Positions 39,494-52,841 of a stretch of DNA of 64,000 nt are shown piece after piece. Location: positions 239,274-303,273 of the forward strand of contig NZ_LMPO01000007.1 in assembly GCF_001424385.1 (NCBI RefSeq), in the 5' to 3' direction. The DNA is from Curtobacterium sp. Leaf183 (GTDB lineage Bacteria > Actinomycetota > Actinomycetes > Actinomycetales > Microbacteriaceae). The position numbers and the translations under genes were made by a program. The first letter of the stretch is position 1. Every line of letters starts with the position of its first letter. The notes beneath the pieces are model-generated. The model saw only the letters and a list, made by a program, of their open reading frames with translations, was not told where the DNA came from and searched no databases.

Positions 39494-42400
39494 TTGGCTG
39501 CTGCGCCCAACGCATCCACCAACCCCAAGAACGGTCGCAACCACTCGCGACTCTCGTTCGCCAAGATCACGGACACCCTCACGGTTCCTGATCTGCTCGC
39601 TCTCCAGACGGAGAGCTTCGACTGGCTCGTCGGCAACGACGTCTGGAAGGCCCGACTGGCCGAGGGGCAGGAGCAGGGTCGCACCGACCTCGCGCTGCAC
39701 TCCGGCCTCGAGGAGATCTTCGAGGAGATCTCCCCGATCGAGGACCTCGGCGAGACGATGCAGCTCTCGTTCACGTCCCCGGAGCTCGAGGACCCGAAGT
39801 ACTCGATCGACGACTGCAAGGAACGCGGCAAGACCTACGCCGCGCCGCTGTACGTCAACGCCGAGTTCATGAACCACATGACCGGTGAGATCAAGACGCA
39901 GACAGTCTTCATGGGCGACTTCCCGCTCATGACCGAGCGCGGCACGTTCATCATCAACGGCACCGAGCGCGTCGTCGTCTCGCAGCTCGTCCGCTCGCCG
40001 GGCGTGTACTTCGAGCGCCAGCAGGAGAAGACGTCCGACAAGGACATCTACTCCGCTCGCGTCATCCCCTCGCGCGGTGCCTGGCTCGAGTTCGAGATCG
40101 ACAAGCGCGACCAGGTGGGCGTGCGCATCGACCGCAAGCGCAAGCAGTCGGTCACGGTCTTCCTCAAGGCCCTCGGCATGACGAGCGAGGAGATCCTCGA
40201 GGAGTTCCAGGGCTTCGCCTCCATCGAGTCGACCCTCGAGAAGGACGCCATCCTCACCAAGGAAGAGGCGCTCAAGGACATCTACCGCAAGCTCCGTCCG
40301 GGCGAGCAGGTCGCTGCCGAGGCCGCGCGTGCGCTCCTCGACAACTTCTACTTCAACTCGAAGCGCTACGACCTGGCGAAGGTGGGCCGCTACAAGCTCA
40401 ACCGCAAGCTCGGCATCGACGCGCAGCTGAGCGACTCGGTCCTGACCGTGCAGGACATCGTCCGCACGATCAAGTACCTGGTCTCGCTGCACGCCGAGAA
40501 GACCAACTTGGACGGCGTCCGCGACGGCGAGCCCGTGCAGCTGCGCCTCGACGTGGACGACATCGACCACTTCGGCAACCGTCGCATCCGCGCCGTCGGC
40601 GAGCTCATCCAGAACCAGGTCCGCACCGGTCTGTCCCGCATGGAGCGCGTCGTCCGCGAGCGCATGACCACGCAGGACATCGAGGCGATCACCCCGCAGA
40701 CCCTGATCAACGTGCGCCCCGTCGTCGCCGCGATCAAGGAGTTCTTCGGCACCTCGCAGCTGTCGCAGTTCATGGACCAGAACAACCCGCTCGCGGGCCT
40801 GACGCACAAGCGGCGTCTGTCGGCCCTCGGCCCGGGTGGTCTGTCCCGTGAGCGCGCCGGCGTCGAGGTCCGCGACGTCCACCCGTCGCACTACGGCCGC
40901 ATGTGCCCGATCGAGACCCCGGAAGGCCCGAACATCGGCCTGATCGGCTCGCTCGCGTCCTTCGGTCGGATCAACTCGTTCGGCTTCATCGAGACCCCGT
41001 ACCGTCGCGTCGTCAACGGCGAGGTCACGAAGACCATCGACTACCTGACCGCTTCGGAAGAGGACGAGTTCGTCGTCGCGCAGGCCAACGCCCCGCTGAC
41101 GGACACGTTCCACTTCCAGGACGACAAGGTCCTCGTCCGCAAGAAGGGCGGCGAGGTCGAACTGGTCGCCAAGGCCGAGGTCGACTACATGGACGTCTCC
41201 CCGCGCCAGATGGTGTCGGTCGCGACGTCGCTCATCCCGTTCCTCGAGCACGACGACGCGAACCGCGCCCTCATGGGTGCGAACATGCAGCGCCAGGCCG
41301 TGCCGCTCCTCCGCTCCGAGTCGCCGCTCGTCGGCACCGGCATGGAGGGCTACACCGCCATCGACGCCGGCGACGTCGTCATCGCCGACAAGGCCGGTGT
41401 CGTCTCCGAGGTCTCGGCCGACGCCGTGACCGTGCAGCTCGACGAGGGCGGGACGCAGTCCTACTACCTGCGCAAGTTCGACCGCTCGAACCAGGGCACC
41501 AGCTACAACCACCGTGTGGTCGTCAGCGCCGGTGAGCGGGTCGAGCAGGGCGAGGTCATCGCCGACGGCCCCGCGACGGAGAACGGCGAGCTCGCGCTCG
41601 GCAAGAACCTCCTCGTCGCGTTCATGCCGTGGGAGGGCTACAACTACGAGGACGCGATGATCCTGTCGCAGAACCTCGTGAAGGACGACACGCTCTCCTC
41701 GATCCACATCGAGGAGTACGAGGTCGACGCCCGCGACACGAAGCTCGGCAAGGAAGAGATCACCCGCGACCTGCCGAACGTCAGCCCGGACCTCCTGGCC
41801 GACCTCGACGAGCGTGGCATCATCCGCATCGGCGCCGAGGTCCGCCCCGGCGACATCCTGGTCGGCAAGGTCACGCCGAAGGGCGAGACCGAGCTCAGCG
41901 CCGAAGAGCGCCTGCTCCGGGCCATCTTCAACGAGAAGTCGCGCGAAGTCCGCGACACCTCGCTCAAGGTGCCCCACGGTGAAGAGGGCACGATCATCGG
42001 CGTCAAGGTGTTCGACGCGCAGGACGGCGACGACGAGCTCGGCTCGGGCGTCAACCAGCGCGTGGTCGTCTACATCGCCCAGAAGCGCAAGATCACCGCG
42101 GGCGACAAGCTCGCCGGTCGTCACGGCAACAAGGGCGTCATCTCGACGATCCTGCCGGTCGAGGACATGCCGTTCCTGGCGGACGGCACCCCGGTCGACA
42201 TCGTGCTGAACCCGCTCGGCGTCCCCGGCCGCATGAACTTCGGCCAGGTCCTCGAGATCCACCTCGGGTGGCTCGCGAAGCAGGGCTGGAACGTCGACGG
42301 CATCCAGGAGTGGGCTTCGGCTCTCCCCGAGGCTGCCCGCAGCGCGGAGCCCGGCACCAAGGTCGCGACCCCGGTGTTCGACGGCGCCTACGAGCGTGAG

Positions 42401-42982
42401 ATCGAGGGCCTCCTCGACTCGACGCTCCCGAACCGTGACGGCGAGCGTCTGATCGGTTCCTCCGGCAAGGCCCAGCTCTTCGACGGTCGCTCCGGCGAAC
42501 CGTTCCCGGAGCCGGTCTCGGTCGGGTACATGTACATCCTGAAGCTCCACCACCTGGTCGACGACAAGATCCACGCCCGTTCGACCGGCCCGTACTCGAT
42601 GATCACGCAGCAGCCGCTGGGTGGGAAGGCGCAGTTCGGTGGACAGCGTTTCGGCGAGATGGAGGTGTGGGCGCTCGAGGCATACGGTGCCGCCTACGCC
42701 CTGCAGGAACTCCTGACGATCAAGTCCGACGACATCCTCGGCCGCGTGAAGGTCTACGAGGCGATCGTCAAGGGCGAGAACATCCAGGAGCCCGGCATCC
42801 CCGAGAGTTTCAAGGTCCTCATGAAGGAGATGCAGTCCCTCTGCCTGAACGTCGAGGTCCTCTCGGCCGACGGCCAGGCGGTCAGCCTCCGCGACACGGA
42901 CGACGAGGTCTTCCGTGCCGCTGAAGAGCTCGGCATCAACATCTCCTCGCGGTTCGAGTCGTCCTCCGTCGACGACATCTGA
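39494..42982 (+). CDS. rpoB: RNA polymerase beta subunit
   Basis: Beta subunit of RNA polymerase, 1162 residues. The rifampicin-determining region runs from S424 to S443 ('[20 protein letters not shown]'), with D428, H438 and S443 equivalent to E. coli D516, H526 and S531, all wild-type, so rifampicin sensitivity is expected. '[20 protein letters not shown]' and '[21 protein letters not shown]' are further hallmarks. The start is TTG at 39494, which has GGAGG eight bases upstream and matches the usual actinobacterial N-terminus ('AAAPNAS...'). rpoC follows after a 46-bp gap. Confidence 0.97.
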   Translation: MAAAPNASTNPKNGRNHSRLSFAKITDTLTVPDLLALQTESFDWLVGNDVWKARLAEGQEQGRTDLALHSGLEEIFEEISPIEDLGETMQLSFTSPELEDPKYSIDDCKERGKTYAAPLYVNAEFMNHMTGEIKTQTVFMGDFPLMTERGTFIINGTERVVVSQLVRSPGVYFERQQEKTSDKDIYSARVIPSRGAWLEFEIDKRDQVGVRIDRKRKQSVTVFLKALGMTSEEILEEFQGFASIESTLEKDAILTKEEALKDIYRKLRPGEQVAAEAARALLDNFYFNSKRYDLAKVGRYKLNRKLGIDAQLSDSVLTVQDIVRTIKYLVSLHAEKTNLDGVRDGEPVQLRLDVDDIDHFGNRRIRAVGELIQNQVRTGLSRMERVVRERMTTQDIEAITPQTLINVRPVVAAIKEFFGTSQLSQFMDQNNPLAGLTHKRRLSALGPGGLSRERAGVEVRDVHPSHYGRMCPIETPEGPNIGLIGSLASFGRINSFGFIETPYRRVVNGEVTKTIDYLTASEEDEFVVAQANAPLTDTFHFQDDKVLVRKKGGEVELVAKAEVDYMDVSPRQMVSVATSLIPFLEHDDANRALMGANMQRQAVPLLRSESPLVGTGMEGYTAIDAGDVVIADKAGVVSEVSADAVTVQLDEGGTQSYYLRKFDRSNQGTSYNHRVVVSAGERVEQGEVIADGPATENGELALGKNLLVAFMPWEGYNYEDAMILSQNLVKDDTLSSIHIEEYEVDARDTKLGKEEITRDLPNVSPDLLADLDERGIIRIGAEVRPGDILVGKVTPKGETELSAEERLLRAIFNEKSREVRDTSLKVPHGEEGTIIGVKVFDAQDGDDELGSGVNQRVVVYIAQKRKITAGDKLAGRHGNKGVISTILPVEDMPFLADGTPVDIVLNPLGVPGRMNFGQVLEIHLGWLAKQGWNVDGIQEWASALPEAARSAEPGTKVATPVFDGAYEREIEGLLDSTLPNRDGERLIGSSGKAQLFDGRSGEPFPEPVSVGYMYILKLHHLVDDKIHARSTGPYSMITQQPLGGKAQFGGQRFGEMEVWALEAYGAAYALQELLTIKSDDILGRVKVYEAIVKGENIQEPGIPESFKVLMKEMQSLCLNVEVLSADGQAVSLRDTDDEVFRAAEELGINISSRFESSSVDDI

Positions 42983-43028
42983 TCCCGCCCCGCCCGTCAC
43001 GTCTCGAATTCAGCAAGAGAGAAGAACA

Positions 43029-46910
<3,882 letters not shown>

Positions 46911-46933
46911 GTCTGAAGTAACGCTCCACAGAC

Positions 46934-46967
46934 AGGAGGCGCGGTGCCAGCTGGCACCGCGCCTCCT
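46934..46967. terminator. 34-bp perfect palindrome after rpoC
   Basis: Two 17-base arms (AGGAGGCGCGGTGCCAG and its complement) join without a spacer and are followed by TTCTGTTGT. It lies between rpoC and the convergent VOC gene. It matches the palindrome at 21573-21604 except for a swapped base pair. Confidence 0.85.
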
Positions 46968-46986
46968 TTCTGTTGTCCGGTCGCGC

Positions 46987-47385
46987 TCAGCGCGCGCGGC
47001 CGGCGTCGCTGTCGTGGCCGCCGGACCCCCGCCCCGTCTCGTCGACGAGCGAGTACAGGCTGAGGACGTTGCCGTCGGGATCGTGGACGTCGAACCAGTC
47101 GACGGCTCCGTCGACGCGTTCCACCGGGCCGACGTCGATGCCGAGGGCCGCGATGCGGGTGCGCTGTGCGACCACGTCGTCGACGCCGAACCGCACGACG
47201 GCCGGGTTCTCCTCGGCGTCGGGGTCCTCGACCAGCTGGATCCAGATGCCGCCGATCTCGTACTCGGCGATGCCCGCGGCGGGCTCGAGGTCGGGGTCCA
47301 GCCGCTCGAACACGGCGCCGTACCACAGGCAGGACGCTTCGATGTCGGTGACGGGCAGCCCCACGGTCACGCTCGTGATGTCCAT
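46987..47385 (-). CDS. VOC/glyoxalase-superfamily protein
   Basis: A 132-residue vicinal-oxygen-chelate protein. The paired beta-alpha-beta-beta-beta modules appear as 'SVTVGLPVTDIEASCLWYGA' and 'FDVHDPDGNVLSLYSLV'. The final Glu or Gln metal ligand seen in true glyoxalases is not obvious, so it may bind rather than transform its ligand. Gly/Asp-rich tail. It converges on rpoC and is divergent from the pilus locus. Confidence 0.8.
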   Translation of the reverse strand: MDITSVTVGLPVTDIEASCLWYGAVFERLDPDLEPAAGIAEYEIGGIWIQLVEDPDAEENPAVVRFGVDDVVAQRTRIAALGIDVGPVERVDGAVDWFDVHDPDGNVLSLYSLVDETGRGSGGHDSDAGRAR

Positions 47386-47488
47386 GGCTCATCATGGCCC
47401 GAGCGCCCGGTCTGCGTCGAGGGGATTCCTGCCGTCCTGCGTTCCCTCCACGGCCACGCGCCACGGGGGACTTGTCCACCGACCCCTG

Positions 47489-47529
47489 TTCTGGGTGGGC
47501 GTCGACCCCCTCCGCCCCCTCATTCTGGG
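47489..47529 (+). promoter_or_regulatory. paired TTCTGGG motifs upstream of pilB
   Basis: TTCTGGG occurs at 47489-47495 and again at 47523-47529, each preceded by a CCCCT-type run, 104-144 bp upstream of the pilB start. Similar motifs in inverted arrangement precede pilA. A shared pilus regulator site is possible. Confidence 0.35.
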
Positions 47530-47632
47530 ACTGCGGGGCCGACTGGTCCCGGCCGTAGCGTGGACAGGCGTCGAACCCGAAGCTCGGCGCGGTCCACGCC
47601 CTGACGCGACCCAGAAGGAGGCTCCGAGGCAC

Positions 47633-49300
47633 ATGGCCACGCTCTCCGAGATCCTGATCCTCAACGGAGCCCTCCCCATCGAGCACCTCGACTCGCTCAC
47701 CGGCGACGAGGAGATCGACGAACGCTCGATCCGGACGCTCGTCGACCGCGGGGTCGTCAGCGAAGCGCAGTTCATCACCGCGCGGGCGGCGTCGAACAAC
47801 TCCAAGACCGTGCCCCTCACCGACTACCCGGTCGACGGCACCGCCGTGTCGATCCTGCCCGCGGCGCTCTGCCGGCGGCACGGGGTCCTCGGCGTCGGCT
47901 TCGAGGGCGACGTCCTCGTGCTCGCGATGGTCAACCCGTCGAACGTGCTCGCGATCGACGACGCCCGCGCCGCGTGCGGCCGCGCCATCCGTCCGCTGCA
48001 GGTCGACGAGCGTGACCTGGCGTCCGCGCTCGACCGCTACCTGCGCGCCGACGACGAGCTGAACGACCTGACCTCGTCGCTCGAAGAAGAAGCGTCGTCG
48101 ACCACCCAGCAGGCCGACATCTCCGAGGGGTCGCTCGACGACGTCCCGATCGTCCGCTTCGTGAACCTGCTCGTCTCGCAGGCCATCCAGGACCACGCCT
48201 CGGACATCCACATCGAGCCCGGTGAGCACGAGGTCCGGGTGCGCTACCGCATCGACGGCGTGCTGCACGAGATGGCGCCGGCGCCCAAGAACATCCAGAA
48301 CGGCGTCATCAGCCGCCTCAAGATCATGAGCGACATCGACATCGCGGAGCGACGCAAGCCGCAGGACGGCCGCATGTCCGTGCGGCACGGTGGCCGCCAG
48401 ATCGACCTCCGTGTAGCGACGCTGCCGACGGTGTGGGGCGAGAAGGTCGTCATGCGCATCCTCGACAACACCAACACGTCGCTGACCCTGACCGACCTCA
48501 ACCTGCTCGCGCAGAACGCGGCGGCGTACCAGCGTTCCTACTCCAAGCCGTACGGCATGATCCTGGTCACGGGGCCGACGGGGTCCGGCAAGTCGACCAC
48601 GCTGTACACGACCCTGAACGCGGTCGCCCGCCCCGAGATCAACGTCATCACCGTCGAGGACCCGGTCGAGTACCGGATGGCCGGCATCAACCAGGTGCAG
48701 GTCAACCCGAAGGCCGGCCTGACCTTCGCCTCGGCGCTGCGCTCCATCCTGCGGTCCGACCCCGACGTCGTCCTGCTCGGTGAGATCCGCGACCACGAGA
48801 CGGCGCAGATCGCGATCGAGGCCTCGCTCACCGGGCACCTGGTGCTCTCCACGCTGCACACCAACGACGCCCCCTCGGCGATCACCCGCCTGACCGAGAT
48901 GGACATCGAGCCGTTCCTGGTCGGCTCGGCGCTCGACTGTGTTGTGGCGCAGCGCCTCGCCCGCAAGCTCTGCGACCGCTGCAAGGCCCCTGCCGTGTAC
49001 GAGCCGGGGCAGCTCGCGGCGCTCGGCTTCATCCCGAGCGCCGACGCCCCGGTGCCGGACTTCTGGGCGCCGATCGGCTGTGCCGTGTGCTCGAACACCG
49101 GGTACCGCGGGCGCATCGCCCTGCACGAGGTCATGACGGTCACCGAGGAGATCGAGCGGCTCGCCGTCGCCCGTGCCTCGAGCGCCGAGATCAGCCGGGT
49201 GGCGCAGGACCAGGGCATGCTCACCCTCCGCCAGGACGGGTGGGAGAAAGTGAAGCTCGGTCTGACGAGCGTCGACGAGATCCTGCGCGTGGTCGCGTAG
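47633..49300 (+). CDS. pilB: type IV pilus extension ATPase
   Basis: Hexameric assembly motor on the cytoplasmic face of the pilus machine, 555 residues. The N-terminal MshEN/GspE domain covers about 1-150. Walker A 'GPTGSGKST' is at 314-322 and the Asp box and His box follow ('VITVEDPVEYRM', 'STLHTNDAPSAITRL'). The tetracysteine zinc site diagnostic of PilB/GspE motors is C447, C450, C483 and C486. ATG at 47633 follows AGAAGGAGG and GAGG tracts. First gene of the pilus locus, with pilT 15 bp downstream. Confidence 0.95.
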   Translation: MATLSEILILNGALPIEHLDSLTGDEEIDERSIRTLVDRGVVSEAQFITARAASNNSKTVPLTDYPVDGTAVSILPAALCRRHGVLGVGFEGDVLVLAMVNPSNVLAIDDARAACGRAIRPLQVDERDLASALDRYLRADDELNDLTSSLEEEASSTTQQADISEGSLDDVPIVRFVNLLVSQAIQDHASDIHIEPGEHEVRVRYRIDGVLHEMAPAPKNIQNGVISRLKIMSDIDIAERRKPQDGRMSVRHGGRQIDLRVATLPTVWGEKVVMRILDNTNTSLTLTDLNLLAQNAAAYQRSYSKPYGMILVTGPTGSGKSTTLYTTLNAVARPEINVITVEDPVEYRMAGINQVQVNPKAGLTFASALRSILRSDPDVVLLGEIRDHETAQIAIEASLTGHLVLSTLHTNDAPSAITRLTEMDIEPFLVGSALDCVVAQRLARKLCDRCKAPAVYEPGQLAALGFIPSADAPVPDFWAPIGCAVCSNTGYRGRIALHEVMTVTEEIERLAVARASSAEISRVAQDQGMLTLRQDGWEKVKLGLTSVDEILRVVA

Positions 49301-49315
49301 GCCGAGGAGAGAACG

Positions 49316-50923
49316 ATGACCGACTCCGTCTACGACATCACCGACGCGAACGAACCGATCGCTGGCTGGCACCCGGGCCGCCCGGGCACCGAGGTCGGCT
49401 CGCGTCGCGCGGCCCGTCTCGCCCAGGCAGCCGAGGGACACGCGCAGCCGTTCGCCGGACCGGCGGGTGGTCTGGCCGCGGCTCCGGCCGCACCAGCGGT
49501 TCCGGTGTACGACCTGGCCGACGACCTCGCCGCGTGGCCGGCTCCTTCCGGTGCGCCGGTGGCCGTCCCGGTCGCGCAGCCGTCCGGTGCCGCGACGCCG
49601 TCCGGTGCGGCGACGCCGTCCGCCGCGGTGCCGCCGTCCACTGCCAGCTACGGGTACGCCGACGCGGTGACCCAGCACCTGCCGACGGCGTCTGTGCAGG
49701 CGACCACGGTCCTCCCGACCGTCGGCGCCGCCGTCGGTGTGCAGGAGATCGACTTCAGCCGCCACGCGCGCGAGGTCGCGGATCCCGACCTGATCACCGC
49801 GCTGGCCCAGGTCGTCTACCAGGGGGCGTCCGACCTGCACGTCACCGCCGACGCACCGCCCACCGTCCGCGTCGACGGCTCGCTCCGACCGGCCGTCCCC
49901 GGCGGACCCTGGTCCCGCAACAAGGTCATCGCCGCGCTGAAGACCGTCATGACCGTCGAGCAGGCCGGCACGTTCGACCACGAGCAGGAACTCGACTTCG
50001 CGTACTCGCTGTCGCCCGAGTACCGCTTCCGCGTCAACTTCTACCAGCAGCGCGGCAACTGGGGCGCGGCGTTCCGCATCATCCCCACCAAGATCAAGAC
50101 GCTGAAGCAGCTGGGCATCCCCGAGCACGTCGGCGACTTCGCCAAGCTGCCCCGCGGACTCGTGCTCGTCACCGGGCCGACCGGTTCGGGCAAGTCGACC
50201 ACCCTCGCGGCGCTCATCGACCTGGTGAACGAGACGCGTGCCGACCACATCGTGACGGTCGAGGACCCGATCGAGTTCATGCACGACCACAAGCGGGCGA
50301 TCATCAACCAGCGCGAGGTCGGCGCGGACACGCACTCGTTCGCCCGGGCCCTGAAGCACGTGCTGCGGCAGGACCCCGACGTCATCCTGATCGGCGAGCT
50401 GCGCGACCTCGAGACCATCTCGGTGGCGCTCACCGCCGCCGAGACCGGGCACCTGGTGTTCGCGACCCTGCACACGCAGAGTGCCCCCGGCACCATCGAC
50501 CGCGTGATCGACGTGTTCCCGCCGCATCAGCAGGGCCAGATCCGCACCCAGCTCGCATCGACGCTCGAGGGCGTCGTCTGTCAGACCCTCGTGCCGAAGG
50601 CCACCGGCTCAGGCCGCGTCGTCGCGACCGAGATCATGACCACCACCCCCGCGATCGGCAACCTGATCCGCGAGGGCAAGACCTACCAGATCACCTCGGC
50701 GATGCAGGCCGGTCGTGACCTCGGCATGCACACGATGGACCAGGACCTCGCCGAGCTCGTCAACGTCGGCACCGTCACCCGCGCCGCCGCGATGGAGAAG
50801 GTCCACGACCACGAAGGGTTCGACCGGCTCGTCCAGCGCGTCGAGTCCCCGTCCGACTCGTCCGCCGCGGCCATCGCCGCGAGCGAGATCGACTTCGGCG
50901 ACAAGTTCTCCGGAGGCCACTGA
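49316..50923 (+). CDS. pilT: type IV pilus retraction ATPase with N-terminal extension
   Basis: Retraction motor, 535 residues; typical PilT is about 350. Residues 1-140 are an Ala/Pro/Ser/Val-rich, apparently disordered extension containing repeated 'PSGAAT' units. The normal PilT core follows: N-terminal PAS-like domain, Walker A 'GPTGSGKST' at 287-295, 'VEDPIEFMHDHKRAIINQRE', and the PilT signature AIRNLIRE as 'AIGNLIRE' at 446-453. There is no tetracysteine site, which separates it from PilB. ATG at 49316 has GAGGAGAG upstream. Its stop overlaps the pilC start by one base (TGATG). Confidence 0.94.
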   Translation: MTDSVYDITDANEPIAGWHPGRPGTEVGSRRAARLAQAAEGHAQPFAGPAGGLAAAPAAPAVPVYDLADDLAAWPAPSGAPVAVPVAQPSGAATPSGAATPSAAVPPSTASYGYADAVTQHLPTASVQATTVLPTVGAAVGVQEIDFSRHAREVADPDLITALAQVVYQGASDLHVTADAPPTVRVDGSLRPAVPGGPWSRNKVIAALKTVMTVEQAGTFDHEQELDFAYSLSPEYRFRVNFYQQRGNWGAAFRIIPTKIKTLKQLGIPEHVGDFAKLPRGLVLVTGPTGSGKSTTLAALIDLVNETRADHIVTVEDPIEFMHDHKRAIINQREVGADTHSFARALKHVLRQDPDVILIGELRDLETISVALTAAETGHLVFATLHTQSAPGTIDRVIDVFPPHQQGQIRTQLASTLEGVVCQTLVPKATGSGRVVATEIMTTTPAIGNLIREGKTYQITSAMQAGRDLGMHTMDQDLAELVNVGTVTRAAAMEKVHDHEGFDRLVQRVESPSDSSAAAIAASEIDFGDKFSGGH

Positions 50924-52146
50924 TGTCGCTCGCGTTCGACTACCGGGGCCGTGACGGGGGCGGCAAGCTCGTCAAGGGGCGGCTCGACGCAGCGTCCGAG
51001 GGTGCGGTCGTGCAGCGGCTGCGCACGATGGGGGTCTCGCCGATCGCCATCACCGAGGCCAAGGCCGGCACGGGGCTGCAGACCGAGATCCACATCCGCG
51101 CGCTCGAGAAGGGCGTCGGGCTCAAGGACCTGGCGATCATGTCGCGACAGGCCTCGACGATGCTGTCGTCCGGCCTGTCCCTGCTGCGTGCGCTGACGAT
51201 CCTCGCGGACCAGACCGAGAACAAGAAGCTCAAGGGCATCCTCGGCAAGGTGCGCGACGACGTCGAGCGCGGCGTCTCGTTCTCCGACGCCGTCGCGAAG
51301 TACCCCGTCGACTTCCCCCCGATCATGATCAACATGATCCGTGCCGGCGAGACCGGCGGTTTCCTCGACCAGGCGATGGACTCCATCGCCACGAACTTCG
51401 AGAAGGAGCACAAGCTCCGCTCGACGATCAAGTCGGCGATGACCTACCCCGTCGTCGTGCTCGTGATGTCACTCGTCGCGGTGGTCGTCATGCTCGTCTT
51501 CATCGTGCCGGTCTTCCAGGACATGTTCTCCTCGCTCGGCGGGCAGCTGCCGCTCCCGACGCAGATCCTGGTCACGCTGTCGCACGCCATGCGGTGGGGC
51601 GCGCCCGTCCTGGCCGTGGCGGTCGTCGTCGGGTGGCTCTGGTACCGGTCGAACAAGAACACCGACCGGTTCCGTGCGTTCCGCGACCCGATCATGCTGC
51701 GGATGCCGGTCTTCGGCGCATTGTCGAAGAAGATCGTGATCGCCCGGTTCGCCCGGAACTTCTCGAACATGATCGGCTCCGGCGTGCCCATTCTTCAAGC
51801 ACTGAAGATCGTCGGGGAAGTGTCGAACAACTTCGTCGTACAGAAAGCCGTCGAGCGCGTCGCAGAAAGCGTCCGGAAAGGCGAATCGATCGCCGAACCA
51901 CTCGCCAAGGAGAAAGTGTTCCCGAGCATGGTCGCGCAGATGGTCGCGGTCGGCGAGGACGCCGGTTCCCTCGAGGTGATGCTCGAGAAGATCGCGGTGT
52001 TCTACGACTCCGAAGTGGAATCGACCACCGAGGCACTGACCTCGCTCATCGAGCCGCTGCTCATCGCCTTCCTCGGCGTGGTGGTCGGCGGCATGATCAT
52101 CGCGCTCTACCTGCCGATCTTCCAGATCACGTCGTTGATCCACTGA
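50923..52146 (+). CDS. pilC: type IV pilus inner-membrane platform protein
   Basis: Platform protein that couples the motors to pilin insertion, 407 residues. Two repeated T2SSF cytoplasmic domains ('LKDLAIMSRQASTMLSSGLS', then 'IARFARNFSNMIGSGVPILQ') and three membrane helices (about 165-190, 215-235, 370-400) are visible. The section at 51780-51925 uses more A/T-ending codons than the rest. Followed by a rho-independent terminator before pilA. Confidence 0.95.
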   Translation: MSLAFDYRGRDGGGKLVKGRLDAASEGAVVQRLRTMGVSPIAITEAKAGTGLQTEIHIRALEKGVGLKDLAIMSRQASTMLSSGLSLLRALTILADQTENKKLKGILGKVRDDVERGVSFSDAVAKYPVDFPPIMINMIRAGETGGFLDQAMDSIATNFEKEHKLRSTIKSAMTYPVVVLVMSLVAVVVMLVFIVPVFQDMFSSLGGQLPLPTQILVTLSHAMRWGAPVLAVAVVVGWLWYRSNKNTDRFRAFRDPIMLRMPVFGALSKKIVIARFARNFSNMIGSGVPILQALKIVGEVSNNFVVQKAVERVAESVRKGESIAEPLAKEKVFPSMVAQMVAVGEDAGSLEVMLEKIAVFYDSEVESTTEALTSLIEPLLIAFLGVVVGGMIIALYLPIFQITSLIH

Positions 52147-52186
52147 ACCTCCGGGCACCCCTCTGTCGGGGGTGGCTGCGGTGACG

Positions 52187-52216
52187 AATGCCCCCGCTAC
52201 TGGGGGCATTTTGTTG
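52187..52216 (+). terminator. rho-independent terminator between pilC and pilA
   Basis: A 9-bp stem AATGCCCCC/GGGGGCATT with a 6-base loop is directly followed by TTTTGTTG, a classic intrinsic terminator, unusual in this window for having a T-tract. It separates the motor genes from the pilin genes. Confidence 0.88.
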
Positions 52217-52231
52217 CCCTCTCACCCCCCG

Positions 52232-52252
52232 TTCTCGGGATTACGCCCAGAA
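52232..52252. promoter_or_regulatory. inverted TTCTGGG-like motif upstream of pilA
   Basis: TTCTCGGG (52232-52239) and CCCAGAA (52246-52252) form a near-palindrome 81-101 bp before the pilA start codon. It matches the motif found twice upstream of pilB. Confidence 0.35.
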
Positions 52253-52332
52253 TGTGCCCCGAATACGCTTGTCACCGGCGGCGAGCAAAGCCCCACAATC
52301 CTCCACGACATTCCCAGAAGAATGGAACAACC

Positions 52333-52761
52333 ATGTACTTCGCTCTCATGGGCAAGCTCGACGCTCGCCGTAAGGGACTCCTCGCCGAGGAGGAGAAGGG
52401 CTTCACCCTGATCGAACTCCTCGTCGTCGTCATCATCATCGGCATCCTCGCGGCGATCGCGATCCCGGTGTACCTGAACGTGCAGAACAACGCGAAGGAC
52501 GCGACGGTCAAGTCCGACCTGGCGAACGCGAAGACCGCGGTCATCGCGTTCCAGACGGACAAGAACGGCAAGCTGCCGACCTCGACCGAGTTCAACACTC
52601 CCGCAACGATGACCCCGTACGGCTGGACCAAGAGCACGGACACGAGTTTCACGTACGCACCGGCAACCACCGGCTCGACGTTCTCGATCTGTGCCGTCGG
52701 TGCGACCACGACCAGCTACAAGATCACCGACACGACGGCTGCCGCCCCCGGAACCTGCTGA
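52333..52761 (+). CDS. pilA: major type IV pilin
   Basis: Major pilin subunit, 142 residues. The leader is 23 residues ('...AEEEKG') with cleavage after G23; the mature protein starts with Phe (F24), has Glu at +5 (E28) and the canonical helix 'FTLIELLVVVIIIGILAAIA'. The compact C-terminal domain has two Cys (in 'SICAVG' and the final residue), likely the D-region disulfide. ATG at 52333. Processed and N-methylated by the PilD encoded downstream. Own promoter expected, because a terminator precedes it. Confidence 0.95.
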   Translation: MYFALMGKLDARRKGLLAEEEKGFTLIELLVVVIIIGILAAIAIPVYLNVQNNAKDATVKSDLANAKTAVIAFQTDKNGKLPTSTEFNTPATMTPYGWTKSTDTSFTYAPATTGSTFSICAVGATTTSYKITDTTAAAPGTC

Positions 52762-52841
52762 TCCGAGTGACTCCCCGGGGGCGGTTCGTCTGACGACGGG
52801 CCGCCCCTTGCTCGAACCCGACGACGCCCGAGGAGGTGACC

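Noticed and set aside
40763-40822. Possible rifampicin-resistance substitution in rpoB
   Set aside because: All main resistance positions (D428, H438, S443 here) carry the wild-type residue.
46973-47632. A 220-residue N-terminal extension of PilB
   Set aside because: It overlaps the rpoC terminator side and the VOC gene on the other strand; PilB homologues begin at the ATG at 47633.
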